Source of the DNA: an uncultured Gemella sp.
GTDB lineage: Bacteria; Bacillota; Bacilli; Staphylococcales; Gemellaceae
Assembly (NCBI GenBank): GCA_900555985.1
Contig: USNF01000002.1
Location: 49,395-113,394, forward strand
Direction: 5' to 3'
Length of the DNA: 64,000 bases
The notes beneath the pieces are model-generated. The model was not told where the DNA came from. It did no database searches and was given only the letters and a program-made list of their open reading frames with translations. Numbering within the stretch: position 1 is the stretch's first letter; each line of letters opens with the position of its first letter. Made by a program: the position numbers and the translations under genes. Shown one piece after another: positions 53,503-61,655 of the stretch.

Positions 53503-53952
53503 TCAATTTTTTATTTCTCTATTTCTTATTAAAATTATTCTAATTCCAAGATAGAAGTAGATAATACAACTAATAAACAATATTCCTAAACTAAAAATTA
53601 ATAATAGAATACTATATACTAAAAATAGAAAAGCTACTATGTTGTGATGTATTCCCTTTTTCAAAATAACAAAAAATAATAACAAAAATAGCACTACTAA
53701 CATAGCAAAATATAACCAAGACAATTGACCCATAACTTGGAAAATATAATGTAAATCTTTTGTCGATACATTCGCACTATCTTGTGTTAATTTTGTCTGC
53801 TCACGGATTTGATCAACAATACGAGTTCTTAAGTATTCATTTCCTACATAATTTTTAAAGCTATTTATCATTCCGCCTATAAATACTATATACGCTATAT
53901 AAACGATACTGGAAATAACAATAAGAATTTTTTCAACCTTATCAAACTTCAT
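53503..53952 (-). CDS. four-helix membrane protein downstream of fur, unknown
   Basis: 149 aa. Helices at about 8-28, 78-95, 102-120 and 122-142; between the first two lies an outer loop of about 45 polar residues (NYVGNEYLRTRIVDQIREQTKL...). The layout resembles DUF4064-type proteins of staphylococci, but I do not claim the family. It starts 3 nt after the fur stop, with AAAGGTGA inside fur as ribosome site, so it is translationally coupled and last in the run. Confidence 0.7.
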   Translation of the reverse strand: MKFDKVEKILIVISSIVYIAYIVFIGGMINSFKNYVGNEYLRTRIVDQIREQTKLTQDSANVSTKDLHYIFQVMGQLSWLYFAMLVVLFLLLFFVILKKGIHHNIVAFLFLVYSILLLIFSLGILFISCIIYFYLGIRIILIRNREIKN

Positions 53953-53955
53953 ATT

Positions 53956-54402
53956 CTACTTTTCACCTTTTTCTCTACATTTTGAACAAGTTCCATAAAA
54001 TGACAATGAGTTATCTTGAACTTCAAATGAATACTCTTTTTTCATATATTCTATTAATTTATTAAATAAAGAATTAGAAACTTTCTCAATAGTATTACAT
54101 TTTGTACAAATTAAATGATGATGTAAGCTACCATCTAATGATTGTCTTAAATGATATTTAGAAACACCATTACTAAATGATATTTTTTCTAAAATTTTCA
54201 ATTCATAGAAAATATCTAATGTTCTATATACTGTTGCAATACCAATATCAGGAGTTTTTTCTTTTAAAATAAAGTATAACTCCTCTGCGCTAAGGTGCAA
54301 TTCACTATTTTCCACTAAAATTTCCACAATTTTTTCTCTTTGAGGTGTTAACTTATATGAAGATTTCTGAATAATTTCAATTATATCATTATATATACTC
54401 AT
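53956..54402 (-). CDS. fur: Fur-family metalloregulator
   Basis: 148 aa. N-terminal winged helix (SSYKLTPQREKIVEILVENSE, HLSAEELYFILKEKTPDIGIATVYRTLDI) close to Bacillus Fur wording; metal sites in LHHHLICTKCNTIEKV and a second CxxC in YGTCSKCREK, giving the structural Cys4 zinc. The HHH before ICTKC is the iron-site region. Fur is likelier than PerR or Zur by the STKLTPQRE-IGIATVYRT wording, but the exact metal cannot be fixed. Starts 3 nt after the nudix gene. No Fur box was found nearby. Confidence 0.87.
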   Translation of the reverse strand: MSIYNDIIEIIQKSSYKLTPQREKIVEILVENSELHLSAEELYFILKEKTPDIGIATVYRTLDIFYELKILEKISFSNGVSKYHLRQSLDGSLHHHLICTKCNTIEKVSNSLFNKLIEYMKKEYSFEVQDNSLSFYGTCSKCREKGEK

Positions 54403-54405
54403 ACA

Positions 54406-54963
54406 CTATTTCTTGCCTTTCCTTGTTTTTAAATACATTAACGCTAGCATTGTTTTACTATCAGTAATAGTATTATCATCTAATAATTTTAATGCATCTT
54501 CTACTTTGTATTTTTTTAAATTAATAAATTCATCTTCATCTGGATTTTGCTCACCAGCATACTCTAAACCATCAACATAGAATATAGTAATAACTTCAGA
54601 ACTATATCCTAACGCGACATGAACATCAAAAAGTTTTGTTAGTTGATCTTCTGTAACCTCATATCCAGTTTCTTCTTTTAATTCTCTTATTGCTGATAAT
54701 TTTTTATTATCTTCACCTGGTTCTAACTTACCTGCTGGTATCTCTAAAGTTACTTGCTCTATAGCTTTTCTATATTGCTCAACTAAAATAACTTCATTTT
54801 CTTTAGTTATAGCTAATACAGCTACCGCACCGCGATGATTTATTAGTTCACGAGTTGATGTACCACCATCTGGCAAACTCACCGTATGCATTTCTACATC
54901 AAGAACTTTCCCTTTAAATATTTCTTTAACTTCTATTGTTTTTTCTTCTAAATCTCTTCTCAT
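54406..54963 (-). CDS. nudF: Nudix hydrolase, ADP-ribose pyrophosphatase type
   Basis: 185 aa. The Nudix box is GKLEPGEDNKKLSAIRELKEETGY; between the first Glu and Arg there are eight residues where the usual pattern has seven, a one-residue insertion. Upstream RGAVAVLAITKENEVILVEQYR and downstream VALGYSSEVITIFYVDGL fit the ADP-ribose pyrophosphatase branch. Probably hydrolyses ADP-ribose to AMP and ribose-5-phosphate. GGAGAGAC precedes ATG 54963; 15 nt after rnz. Confidence 0.9.
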   Translation of the reverse strand: MRRDLEEKTIEVKEIFKGKVLDVEMHTVSLPDGGTSTRELINHRGAVAVLAITKENEVILVEQYRKAIEQVTLEIPAGKLEPGEDNKKLSAIRELKEETGYEVTEDQLTKLFDVHVALGYSSEVITIFYVDGLEYAGEQNPDEDEFINLKKYKVEDALKLLDDNTITDSKTMLALMYLKTRKGKK

Positions 54964-54978
54964 AATTGTCTCTCCATA

Positions 54979-55899
54979 TTAAAATTTAAACTTATCAAAA
55001 TCATGTGCTATATATACCTCAGATGATAATTGTATATTTTCTAAAACTTCATCTTCCATACTCTTATCATATCTAGCACTTATATGTGTTAAAAATACTT
55101 TTTGCGCCTTACTATTGCTTAACATCTTATGTATATCAGTTATACACATATGATAGTTTTTTCTAGCATGATTTTCATCAGCAGCACTTAAATAGGTACA
55201 CTCTGTAATAATTACGTCGCTATTTTTAACAATATCATCTAATTCGCTAAAATACCTAGTATCAGGTATTATAGTTATTTCTTTACCTGGTTTATCTTCA
55301 GATAGAAACTCACTTGAGTTATATATATTTCCGTTATACTCAAACTGATCTGCTTCTTTTATTTTTTTATAAAATGGTCCAGGTTTTATCCCTAATTCCA
55401 TTAATTTCTCAGCATTTAAACTACCTTTTTGTTTTTTAAAAACTATTTTGTAACCAAAACACTCAATATTATGCCTTAATGGATACGCATAAACCCCAAC
55501 AGTTTTACTATCTATTATACACGCTTCCTCAGAAATTTCAATGTATTTAACACTGTAAGTAAGTGAACAAAATGTGAACATCAAATTATGTTCTATAAAT
55601 TCTTTTATTCCTTTCGGACCATATATAATAACTTCTGATTCTTTCTTATCTAATAAAAAACTTCTTGATGATAAAAAACCTATAAGTCCCAGAACATGAT
55701 CCGCATGAAGATGACTTATAAATATTCTTTTTATTTTTGTAGGTTTTATATTTGTTTTTAAAATTTGATGTTGTGTTGCTTCCCCACAGTCAAACATCCA
55801 ACATTCTTTTAATTCTTGCATAAAATCAAAAACAAAACTTTGGGTATTTCTAAATTTTGCAGGCAGTCCTGCTCCTGTACCTAAAAATTGTACTTCCAT
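54979..55899 (-). CDS. rnz: ribonuclease Z
   Basis: Endonuclease that trims the 3-prime trailer of tRNA precursors lacking an encoded CCA. 306 aa. Beta-lactamase-fold motifs: FLGTGAGLPAKFRNTQSF, FDCGEATQHQI, the zinc motif FISHLHADHVLGLIGFL, and the later ECTYLSAADENHARKNYHMC and FLTHISARY. The tRNA-Leu at 57943 in this window has no encoded CCA, so it is a natural substrate. TTGAGGAC precedes ATG 55899; 30 nt after the cupin gene. Confidence 0.96.
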   Translation of the reverse strand: MEVQFLGTGAGLPAKFRNTQSFVFDFMQELKECWMFDCGEATQHQILKTNIKPTKIKRIFISHLHADHVLGLIGFLSSRSFLLDKKESEVIIYGPKGIKEFIEHNLMFTFCSLTYSVKYIEISEEACIIDSKTVGVYAYPLRHNIECFGYKIVFKKQKGSLNAEKLMELGIKPGPFYKKIKEADQFEYNGNIYNSSEFLSEDKPGKEITIIPDTRYFSELDDIVKNSDVIITECTYLSAADENHARKNYHMCITDIHKMLSNSKAQKVFLTHISARYDKSMEDEVLENIQLSSEVYIAHDFDKFKF

Positions 55900-55929
55900 T
55901 TATAGTCCTCAACATAATTATTTTATCTT

Positions 55930-56211
55930 TTATAACTTAACTACAAAAATCTGTGCATCTTGCAAGCAAGTTATTACATGTGCTACTCCCGCAGGTATTT
56001 CAAGCAATTCAAATTCATTTACTATTTCAACTTGTTCTTCATATGCAACGGTAATTTTTCCGCTTATATTTAATAATAAAATAGTTCTATCATTGCTATA
56101 TGAATCTGTTTGGTTCCCTGCTTTTAAATTCATATGTACTACTTGATATTTTTCATTTTCTAATACAATTCCACCTAGTAAAGCATTTTTATCTAATTTA
56201 ATTTTTTTCAT
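55930..56211 (-). CDS. small cupin-domain protein
   Basis: 93 aa, a single small beta-barrel. Cupin motif 2 reads ELLEIPAGVAHVITCLQDAQ (P-G-V-x-H); motif 1 is weak (NLKAGNQTDSYSNDRTILLLNISG) with no clear histidine pair, so the metal site may be absent. ATG 56211 has AAAGGAAGA upstream, which is the end of cvfB; a longer in-frame start overlaps cvfB. Role unknown; often such proteins bind small ligands. Confidence 0.75.
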   Translation of the reverse strand: MKKIKLDKNALLGGIVLENEKYQVVHMNLKAGNQTDSYSNDRTILLLNISGKITVAYEEQVEIVNEFELLEIPAGVAHVITCLQDAQIFVVKL

Positions 56212-56215
56212 GTTT

Positions 56216-57091
56216 TTATCTTCCTTTGCGTTTATATAATCCGTCTTCTTCAATCATTATTATTTTATTTTTAAATAGTCTCCCCACAGCACGTTTAAAG
56301 CTACCTTTACTCATTCCGAAAACAGCTTTAATATCTTCTGGAGATGACTTATCTGTAAATTCACAATAACCATTATTTTCGATATAGTCTAGTATAGCCT
56401 GTCCATCTGCATCCATTCTTTCATGTGCACGGGGTAAAAATGAACCATTAATTTCTCCATTATCTTTTATACCAATAACTCTCAGTGTAACTTTTTCTCC
56501 TAGACGAGGCTCAGTATTTCTTTCACTTTCATGAACGAAAATCTTATACCCATCTTTTGAAAGTAGAAAAGTCCCAACTCGCATTAATCTATAAGGATAT
56601 GCTTCTATATCTTTATTTTTCATACTTTTTTCTGCTTTTGAATAAAGTGAGGCTACTACTGTTTCAGTAGCTAAACGGGCAAATAATTGTCCAGTATAGT
56701 CTCGACGTAAAGTAATAAATAGCTCATCACCTTCTTTTGGCCAAACACTTCTTACTTTTGGTAAGTCTTCACCTAATAGCGGAATTTCACGTGAGAAACC
56801 TATATCTAATCCCACTCTATCTTCCTCTACTTTAACAACCTTACTAAATGCATATTCACCATATGTAACTTCTGGAATATTAGGTGTTGCAAACAACTTT
56901 CCACTTCTCGATGGGTAAACAAACATTGAGTATTCTTCACCTATTTCAAAATCATCTAAGCTATCTACATCTGATTCATTACAACTTATCTCTTCGTCAT
57001 TCGGCCCTTTAAACACAAGAGAAGAACTCTTTTTTTCTACTAGTTCTAAAAAATGAATCTCTCCAGTAATAAATTTATTTTCTTTTTCCAT
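56216..57091 (-). CDS. cvfB: CvfB/YitL-family S1-like RNA-binding protein
   Basis: 291 aa: three S1/OB-like modules (about 5-65, 70-135, 140-220) and a C-terminal winged helix (GQAILDYIENNGYCEFTDKSSPEDIKAVFGMSKGSFKRAVGRLFKNKIIMIEEDGLYKRKGR region). Family mark: VDLGFSREIPLLGEDLP-like VGLDIGFSREIPLLGEDLP. CvfB affects virulence-gene expression and hemolysin in Staphylococcus aureus by binding RNA. It heads the run cvfB-cupin-rnz-nudF-fur-membrane protein, all on the minus strand with gaps under 31 nt or overlaps. Confidence 0.92.
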   Translation of the reverse strand: MEKENKFITGEIHFLELVEKKSSSLVFKGPNDEEISCNESDVDSLDDFEIGEEYSMFVYPSRSGKLFATPNIPEVTYGEYAFSKVVKVEEDRVGLDIGFSREIPLLGEDLPKVRSVWPKEGDELFITLRRDYTGQLFARLATETVVASLYSKAEKSMKNKDIEAYPYRLMRVGTFLLSKDGYKIFVHESERNTEPRLGEKVTLRVIGIKDNGEINGSFLPRAHERMDADGQAILDYIENNGYCEFTDKSSPEDIKAVFGMSKGSFKRAVGRLFKNKIIMIEEDGLYKRKGR

Positions 57092-57145
57092 GTAATACCT
57101 CTTTTTCTATTAATTTAGCTTTCGCTACTACTAATTCTCATAAAA

Positions 57146-57173
57146 AAAGGTTGATAACCTAATATCAACCTTT
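57146..57173 (-). terminator. terminator of spx
   Basis: Perfect 11-bp stem AAAGGTTGATA / TATCAACCTTT with loop ACCTAA, followed by a T-run on the minus strand. Confidence 0.8.
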
Positions 57174-57205
57174 AAGCCTTCGGTAAAAGTAGTATCAGGA
57201 CATAC

Positions 57206-57610
57206 TTACTTAACCATATTCTTTATTTGTTTTAATTGATTTACTCTTATCTCCTTAGGGAGAAATCTTCTTATTTCGTCTTCATTATATCCTACTTGCA
57301 ATCTCTTATCATCTACGATGATAGGTCTTCTCAGCATTCCTGGGTTATCTTGAATAACTTTATACAGCTGTTGTATTGACATACTCTCTATATCAAGATT
57401 CAATTTTTGAAATGTTTTTGATCTAAAAGAAATAATATCTTCTGTTCCGTGCTCTGTAATAGATAAGATGTTTTTAATCTCATCTGTTGTTAGAGCTTCT
57501 GAAAAAATATTTCTTTCAACAAATTCTATATCATTTTCAATTAGCCAAGCTTTTGCTTTCCTACAAGAAGTACAACTAGGCGATGTAAACAATGTAACAA
57601 CCACCAGCAC
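57206..57610 (-). CDS. spx: redox regulator Spx (ArsC-like)
   Basis: Binds the RNA polymerase alpha C-terminal domain and redirects transcription under thiol stress. 134 aa. The redox CxxC is in LFTSPSCTSCRKAKAW; other Spx marks are FVERNIFSEALTTDEIK, the GTEDIISFRS segment and RRPIIVDDKRLQVGYNEDEIRRFLP. No ATG is available: the reading frame opens with GTG 57610 (5 nt after AGAGGAG) or GTG 57604; Bacillus Spx would begin two to four residues later. Stands alone with a TTGCCA-17-TATAAT promoter at 57666-57694. Confidence 0.96.
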   Translation of the reverse strand: MLVVVTLFTSPSCTSCRKAKAWLIENDIEFVERNIFSEALTTDEIKNILSITEHGTEDIISFRSKTFQKLNLDIESMSIQQLYKVIQDNPGMLRRPIIVDDKRLQVGYNEDEIRRFLPKEIRVNQLKQIKNMVK

Positions 57611-57665
57611 TCACACTCCTCTATAAAAATAACATTAATATTTTTATAATTCTATATACTACTTT

Positions 57666-57694
57666 ATTATACTACATATATCTTCCTTTGGCAA
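57666..57694 (-). promoter_or_regulatory. spx promoter
   Basis: Minus strand TTGCCA, 17 nt, TATAAT. Upstream of it, 57695-57904 holds only AT-rich sequence with no recognised site. Confidence 0.65.
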
Positions 57695-57904
57695 TATCAT
57701 ATTGAAGAAATATTTTAAATTAGAAACCAAAACCACACATATCTTTTTTATATTCTACCCCAATAAAAAACGTTAATAAAATAGAAATTATCAATATTTA
57801 TTAAACATATACAGTTTTTATTATATTACATTTTTTTTGATTATAAAATATATTTTTTCTATAACCTAACTACCTTAATTATCTACTTTGAACTTCACTA
57901 AAAA

Positions 57905-57934
57905 TTGACAAAATATGTATTATTATGTTATCAT
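57905..57934 (+). promoter_or_regulatory. tRNA-Leu promoter
   Basis: Consensus TTGACA, 18 nt, TATCAT, ending 9 nt before the mature tRNA. Confidence 0.65.
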
Positions 57935-57942
57935 ATTCTTAT

Positions 57943-58026
57943 GCCAGCATGGCGGAATTGGCAGACGCACTGGACTCAAAATCCAGCGATGGCAACATCG
58001 TGCCGGTTCGACCCCGGCTGCTGGTA
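57943..58026 (+). tRNA. tRNA-Leu, anticodon CAA
   Basis: Seven-base acceptor stem GCCAGCA / TGCTGGT (first pair G-U), a D arm with GGCAGACGC, anticodon stem CTGGA / TCCAG around loop CTCAAAA (anticodon CAA, codon UUG), a long variable arm CGATGGCAACATCG typical of Leu class II tRNAs, and T arm CCGG-TTCGACC-CCGG. Discriminator A; CCA is not encoded, so RNase Z processing is expected. Single tRNA, no neighbours. Confidence 0.95.
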
Positions 58027-58115
58027 TTTGTAACCTCAATATACTTGAGGTTTATTTTTTTATATAAACTTGCTAGATTTTAATTCATTCGCTAAGGGAT
58101 GTGAAGGGAGTTACT

Positions 58116-58295
58116 ATGAAATTAATAACAAATAGATTAATTATTAAAGAGCTAGATATTACAGACTATCAATCATGGTATAAAGGATTTAGTGATAGAG
58201 AAGTATCAAAAAATGAATTCGATGATGGTTTTATTGATATGTCCATTTGTACTGAATCCTGGTTTGAAGAATTAGTAAAAAACATGATAAGATGA
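58116..58295 (+). pseudogene. N-terminal fragment of a split GNAT acetyltransferase
   Basis: 59 codons from ATG 58116 (AAGGGAG 5 nt before it). MKLITNRLIIKELDITDYQSWYKGF is a normal Rim-type acetyltransferase start, but the frame ends at TGA in MIRTGA context just where the fold should continue. The second part goes on in another frame at 58292 with a 4-nt ATGA overlap. Most simply a frameshift in one ancestral gene, or less likely a coupled two-piece gene. Confidence 0.7.
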
Positions 58296-58657
58296 GAAAA
58301 GATGACTATCAATATATTTACTCTATATTTGATAAAACTGGAAATCATTTAGGTATGATTGATATAGTTACTTTAGAGAGAAAAAACTTTCAATGGGCAG
58401 AAATCGGTTATTTTATTCATAACCAATTTTGGAGAAATGGCTACGCTTTTGAAGCTCTAGAATCAATTTTAGACTTTACTGCTAACGAATTAAAGTTTCA
58501 CAGAATAGAAGCACATGTAGGTGTCGGAAATACCCCTTCTATAAAATTACTGGAAAAACTGAATTTTCAATATGAAGGTATCAGAAAGCAATTTATTTTT
58601 GAAAATGGTGAATGGAAAGATAAAATCATATATTCAAAAATATTAGAGAAATTATAA
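58292..58657 (+). pseudogene. C-terminal fragment of a split GNAT acetyltransferase
   Basis: 121 codons. It carries the acetyl-CoA-binding core: AEIGYFIHNQFWRNGYAFEALESIL and FHRIEAHVGVGNTPSIKLLEKLNFQYEG, ending with RKQFIFENGEWKDKIIYSKI. It lacks its own ribosome site, but its ATG overlaps the stop of the first fragment, so re-initiation could make it. Substrate unknown. A terminator follows at 58679. Confidence 0.7.
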
Positions 58658-58678
58658 ATTTCCACTTAATTTATATAT

Positions 58679-58708
58679 AAAACCCTCATTTTTATTTATG
58701 AGGGTTTT
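58679..58708 (+). terminator. terminator after the split acetyltransferase
   Basis: Perfect 11-bp stem AAAACCCTCAT / ATGAGGGTTTT, loop TTTTATTT. Confidence 0.85.
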
Positions 58709-58769
58709 ATAATTTTAGAAAAGTTCACCTTAAGCAAATAATTTTATTATGAAAATAAGAATTTTATTC

Positions 58770-58798
58770 TTGAATAATTTTTTTGAAGCTGTTATAAT
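58770..58798 (+). promoter_or_regulatory. promoter of the CDF gene
   Basis: TTGAAT, 17 nt, TATAAT, 32 nt before ATG 58831. Confidence 0.7.
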
Positions 58799-58830
58799 TG
58801 TAAAATACATTTTGAAAGGAAGCTACTTAC

Positions 58831-59724
58831 ATGAATAACTCTATTTTTGAAAAGTTAAAAAAAGCTGAACATGGTGCAAGACTTAGTATATTCTCATACC
58901 TACTGCTTACACTTTTAAAATTGGGTGCTGGTTTTTTCTTTCGTTCTTCTGCATTAGTCGCAGATGGAATTAATAACGCAACTGACGTTATTTCATCCAT
59001 TTGTGTTCTTATTGGATTAAAAATTTCAAGAAAACCTGCTGATGAAGATCACCTTTATGGGCACTTCCGCGCAGAATTAATTTCAACATTAATAGCTTCA
59101 TTTATTATGCTTTACGCTGGTATTGAAGTAGTAATTTATGCGGTTAAAAAAATTATTACTAAAAGCTATGAACAACCTAGTATGCTATCTGCAGTTACAG
59201 CAGTTGTTGCTAGTATAATAATGTTTTCTGTTTACTTTTATAATATTAGACTGGCAAATAAACTTGGAAGTAAGTCTTTAAAAGCAGCTGCTTTAGATAA
59301 CCTAAGTGACGCATATGTATCAATTGGTACATTTATAGGTATTATCGCAACATATATAGGTATACCTATTGCGGATTCAATAGTTGCTATATTAGTAGGT
59401 TGCTTAATTATCTATACAGCTGTAAGTATTTTTAAAGAATCTACTCATATACTGACAGATGGCGTTGATGCTGAAGTTATCGAAAAAGTTGAATCAATTG
59501 TTAAGGACATAGAGGGTGTTATTTCTATCGTAGATGTAAAAGGAAGAACTCATGGCTTACTATACTTTATTGATATTACAATAACAGTTAATCCAGAATT
59601 AAATGTTAAACAAAGTCATGATATAACTATAAAAATAGAAAAAGCACTCGCTCGTGAGTTTTATTACTGTGAAACTTTAGTTCATTTAGAGCCCCATGGT
59701 ATTAATTGTCATCCAAATCATTAA
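58831..59724 (+). CDS. cation diffusion facilitator, manganese-type
   Basis: 297-aa metal/proton antiporter with six helices and a C-terminal cytoplasmic domain (about 205-297). The transport-site residues are ADGINNATD in helix 2 and LDNLSD in helix 5, so Asn-x3-Asp plus Asp-x3-Asp. Zinc exporters usually have His in the first motif; the N-D-D-D set is that of manganese exporters MntE and MneP. The C-terminal SHDITIKIEKAL and ETLVHLEPHG match the family. GAAAGGAAGC precedes ATG 58831. Alone, with its own promoter and terminator. Confidence 0.9.
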   Translation: MNNSIFEKLKKAEHGARLSIFSYLLLTLLKLGAGFFFRSSALVADGINNATDVISSICVLIGLKISRKPADEDHLYGHFRAELISTLIASFIMLYAGIEVVIYAVKKIITKSYEQPSMLSAVTAVVASIIMFSVYFYNIRLANKLGSKSLKAAALDNLSDAYVSIGTFIGIIATYIGIPIADSIVAILVGCLIIYTAVSIFKESTHILTDGVDAEVIEKVESIVKDIEGVISIVDVKGRTHGLLYFIDITITVNPELNVKQSHDITIKIEKALAREFYYCETLVHLEPHGINCHPNH

Positions 59725-59779
59725 AAACAATCTTTATATTCTTCGCTATTTTAAAAGCAAGATATTTAAGATTGTTTTT
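59723..59779 (+). terminator. terminator of the CDF gene
   Basis: Arms AAAAACAATCTT and AAGATTGTTTTT with a 33-nt loop, overlapping the stop codon, followed by T-run. Confidence 0.65.
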
Positions 59780-59818
59780 TTATTATGTACTATCAAAAAC
59801 TATAATGACAGCATTTGT

Positions 59819-59847
59819 TTGACAAATATTTATGCTAAAAGTATAAT
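59819..59847 (+). promoter_or_regulatory. mevalonate operon promoter
   Basis: Perfect consensus TTGACA, 17 nt, TATAAT. Gives a leader of about 95 nt with a small stem GATACTA / TAGTATC at 59865-59884. Confidence 0.8.
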
Positions 59848-59949
59848 TATTGTACATATAAAAAGATACTAATTATATAGTATCAAGCATAAAATAATTT
59901 GAAAATTTGATTAAAAATAAAGTTGAGATTCTAAAATAAGAGGATTATT

Positions 59950-60762
59950 ATGACACATGCTAAAGCAATATTTTTTGGTGAACATGCAGTAGTCTATGGA
60001 CATGATGGAATTACTATTCCATTACCAGAGATGAAAATAGATGTTACACTTGAAAATACTAATGAAATTCAACACAGAGATGATATTTTAGCGTATATCG
60101 CAGACGCCTGTGGAATTGATAACAAAACAAAAATTAATATTAATAGTTCTATACCAGTTGGTAGAGGATTGGGCTCATCAGCTGCCCTTAGCATAGCTAT
60201 TGCTCGTGCTAAAGGTATAACAAAAGAAAAAATTAGAAAAATCGCTGACAAATGCGAGAAGTTTATTCATGGAAATCCTAGTGGAATTGATGTAAATCAA
60301 GTACTTAGTGATACTCCACTACTCTTCTCAAAAGAGAACGGAGCAAAACAACTACCCTTTTCTCTTGATAGTTACTTATTAATTATTGATACTGGTGTTG
60401 TAGGTATTACTAAATATACTGTAGAACACGTAAAGAATAATTTAAAAACATATAAACCATATATAGATGAACTAGGAAACATTACTAAAAAAGTAATTAA
60501 ACCTTTAAAAGAAAAAAATATAGACCTTATCGGAGAATATATGTACAAGGCTCATTCACTACTTCAAAAAATTGGCGTTAGCCATGAGAAGAATGACGAA
60601 GTTGTCGAATTGTGTAAAAACAATAATGCTAAAGGGGCTAAGTTAACTGGCGGCGGTGCAGGCGGTTGTTGTATTTGCCTATGTGATACTAAAGAGAATG
60701 CCTTAAAAATTCAAGATGAACTAAAAGAGAAAGGATATTTATCATGGATGGTTACAGTTTAG
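59950..60762 (+). CDS. mvaK1: mevalonate kinase
   Basis: First of three GHMP kinases of the lower mevalonate pathway. 270 aa, slightly short of the usual 290. Marks: IFFGEHAVVYGHDGI, the ATP loop PVGRGLGSSAALSIAIARA, and KLTGGGAGGCCICLCD at the end. AGAGGA precedes ATG 59950. It heads the operon mvaK1-mvaD-mvaK2-fni and overlaps mvaD by 19 nt. Streptococci have the same order. Confidence 0.96.
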   Translation: MTHAKAIFFGEHAVVYGHDGITIPLPEMKIDVTLENTNEIQHRDDILAYIADACGIDNKTKININSSIPVGRGLGSSAALSIAIARAKGITKEKIRKIADKCEKFIHGNPSGIDVNQVLSDTPLLFSKENGAKQLPFSLDSYLLIIDTGVVGITKYTVEHVKNNLKTYKPYIDELGNITKKVIKPLKEKNIDLIGEYMYKAHSLLQKIGVSHEKNDEVVELCKNNNAKGAKLTGGGAGGCCICLCDTKENALKIQDELKEKGYLSWMVTV

Positions 60763-61655
60763 GTTATGCTAATATAGCCTTAGTAAAATATTGGGGAAAG
60801 AAGTCTAAAGATCCTGTTCTTCCATATAACCCTAATATTTCTTTAAGATTAGATAATTTACTATCGAAAACAAAAATTGAAAAAAGTTCATCAAATGAAG
60901 ATGAATTTTATATTAACGATGAAAAACAAGGACCTGAAGAAGTAAACAAAATGATTAAATTTATTTCTAAATTTACTCCTGTTGATAGAGAAAAAATTCG
61001 TATTAAAAGCTATAACACTGTGCCTACTGCAGCAGGACTTTCATCTAGTTCTAGCGGTACAATGGCATTAGTTTTAGCCTGTAACGAATATTTTAAATTA
61101 AATAAATCAACTCAAGAAATGGTTGAAATCGCAAAAGAAGGTTCTGGTTCTTCTTGTAGAAGTTTTTATAAACTTGCTGCATGGCTAGAAGATGGTAGCG
61201 TAGAAGAACTTTCTTGCGATCTAGATTTTGGTATGATGGTTCTTGTAGTAAATGAAGATAGAAAGAAAATTTCAAGTCGTGTAGCAATGGAACAATGTGT
61301 ACAAACATCAACAACATTCGCTTCTTGGGTAGAAAAAGCAAAGAAAGATTTTGTTTTAATGAAAGAAGCACTTAAAGAAGCGGATTTTGAGAAAATAGGA
61401 GAAATAACAGAAAGCAATGCATTAGCTATGCATGAAACAACAACTACATCTTCTCCTAGTTTTACATTTTTAACAGAAGAAAGTTACCGTGCAATGGACA
61501 TAGTTAAGCAACTTCGTTCACAAGGTTATAGATGTTACTTCACTATGGATGCCGGACCAAATGTTAAAGTATTGTATTTAAAAGAAGATCAAGACAAACT
61601 ATATGAGGAAATTTCAAAATTATGGAACAAAAAAATAATCCTGTGCATGGAGTAG
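60744..61655 (+). CDS. mvaD: diphosphomevalonate decarboxylase
   Basis: Makes isopentenyl diphosphate from diphosphomevalonate with ATP. 303 aa. Marks: LGYANIALVKYWGKKS at the start, PTAAGLSSSSSGTMALVLAC for ATP binding, GSGSSCRSFY, and AMHETTTTSSPSFTFLTEES, with DAGPNVKVLYL near the end. It opens inside mvaK1 (AAAGGA 9 nt before the ATG) and its last 34 nt are shared with mvaK2, so the three kinases are tightly coupled. Confidence 0.97.
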   Translation: MDGYSLGYANIALVKYWGKKSKDPVLPYNPNISLRLDNLLSKTKIEKSSSNEDEFYINDEKQGPEEVNKMIKFISKFTPVDREKIRIKSYNTVPTAAGLSSSSSGTMALVLACNEYFKLNKSTQEMVEIAKEGSGSSCRSFYKLAAWLEDGSVEELSCDLDFGMMVLVVNEDRKKISSRVAMEQCVQTSTTFASWVEKAKKDFVLMKEALKEADFEKIGEITESNALAMHETTTTSSPSFTFLTEESYRAMDIVKQLRSQGYRCYFTMDAGPNVKVLYLKEDQDKLYEEISKLWNKKIILCME

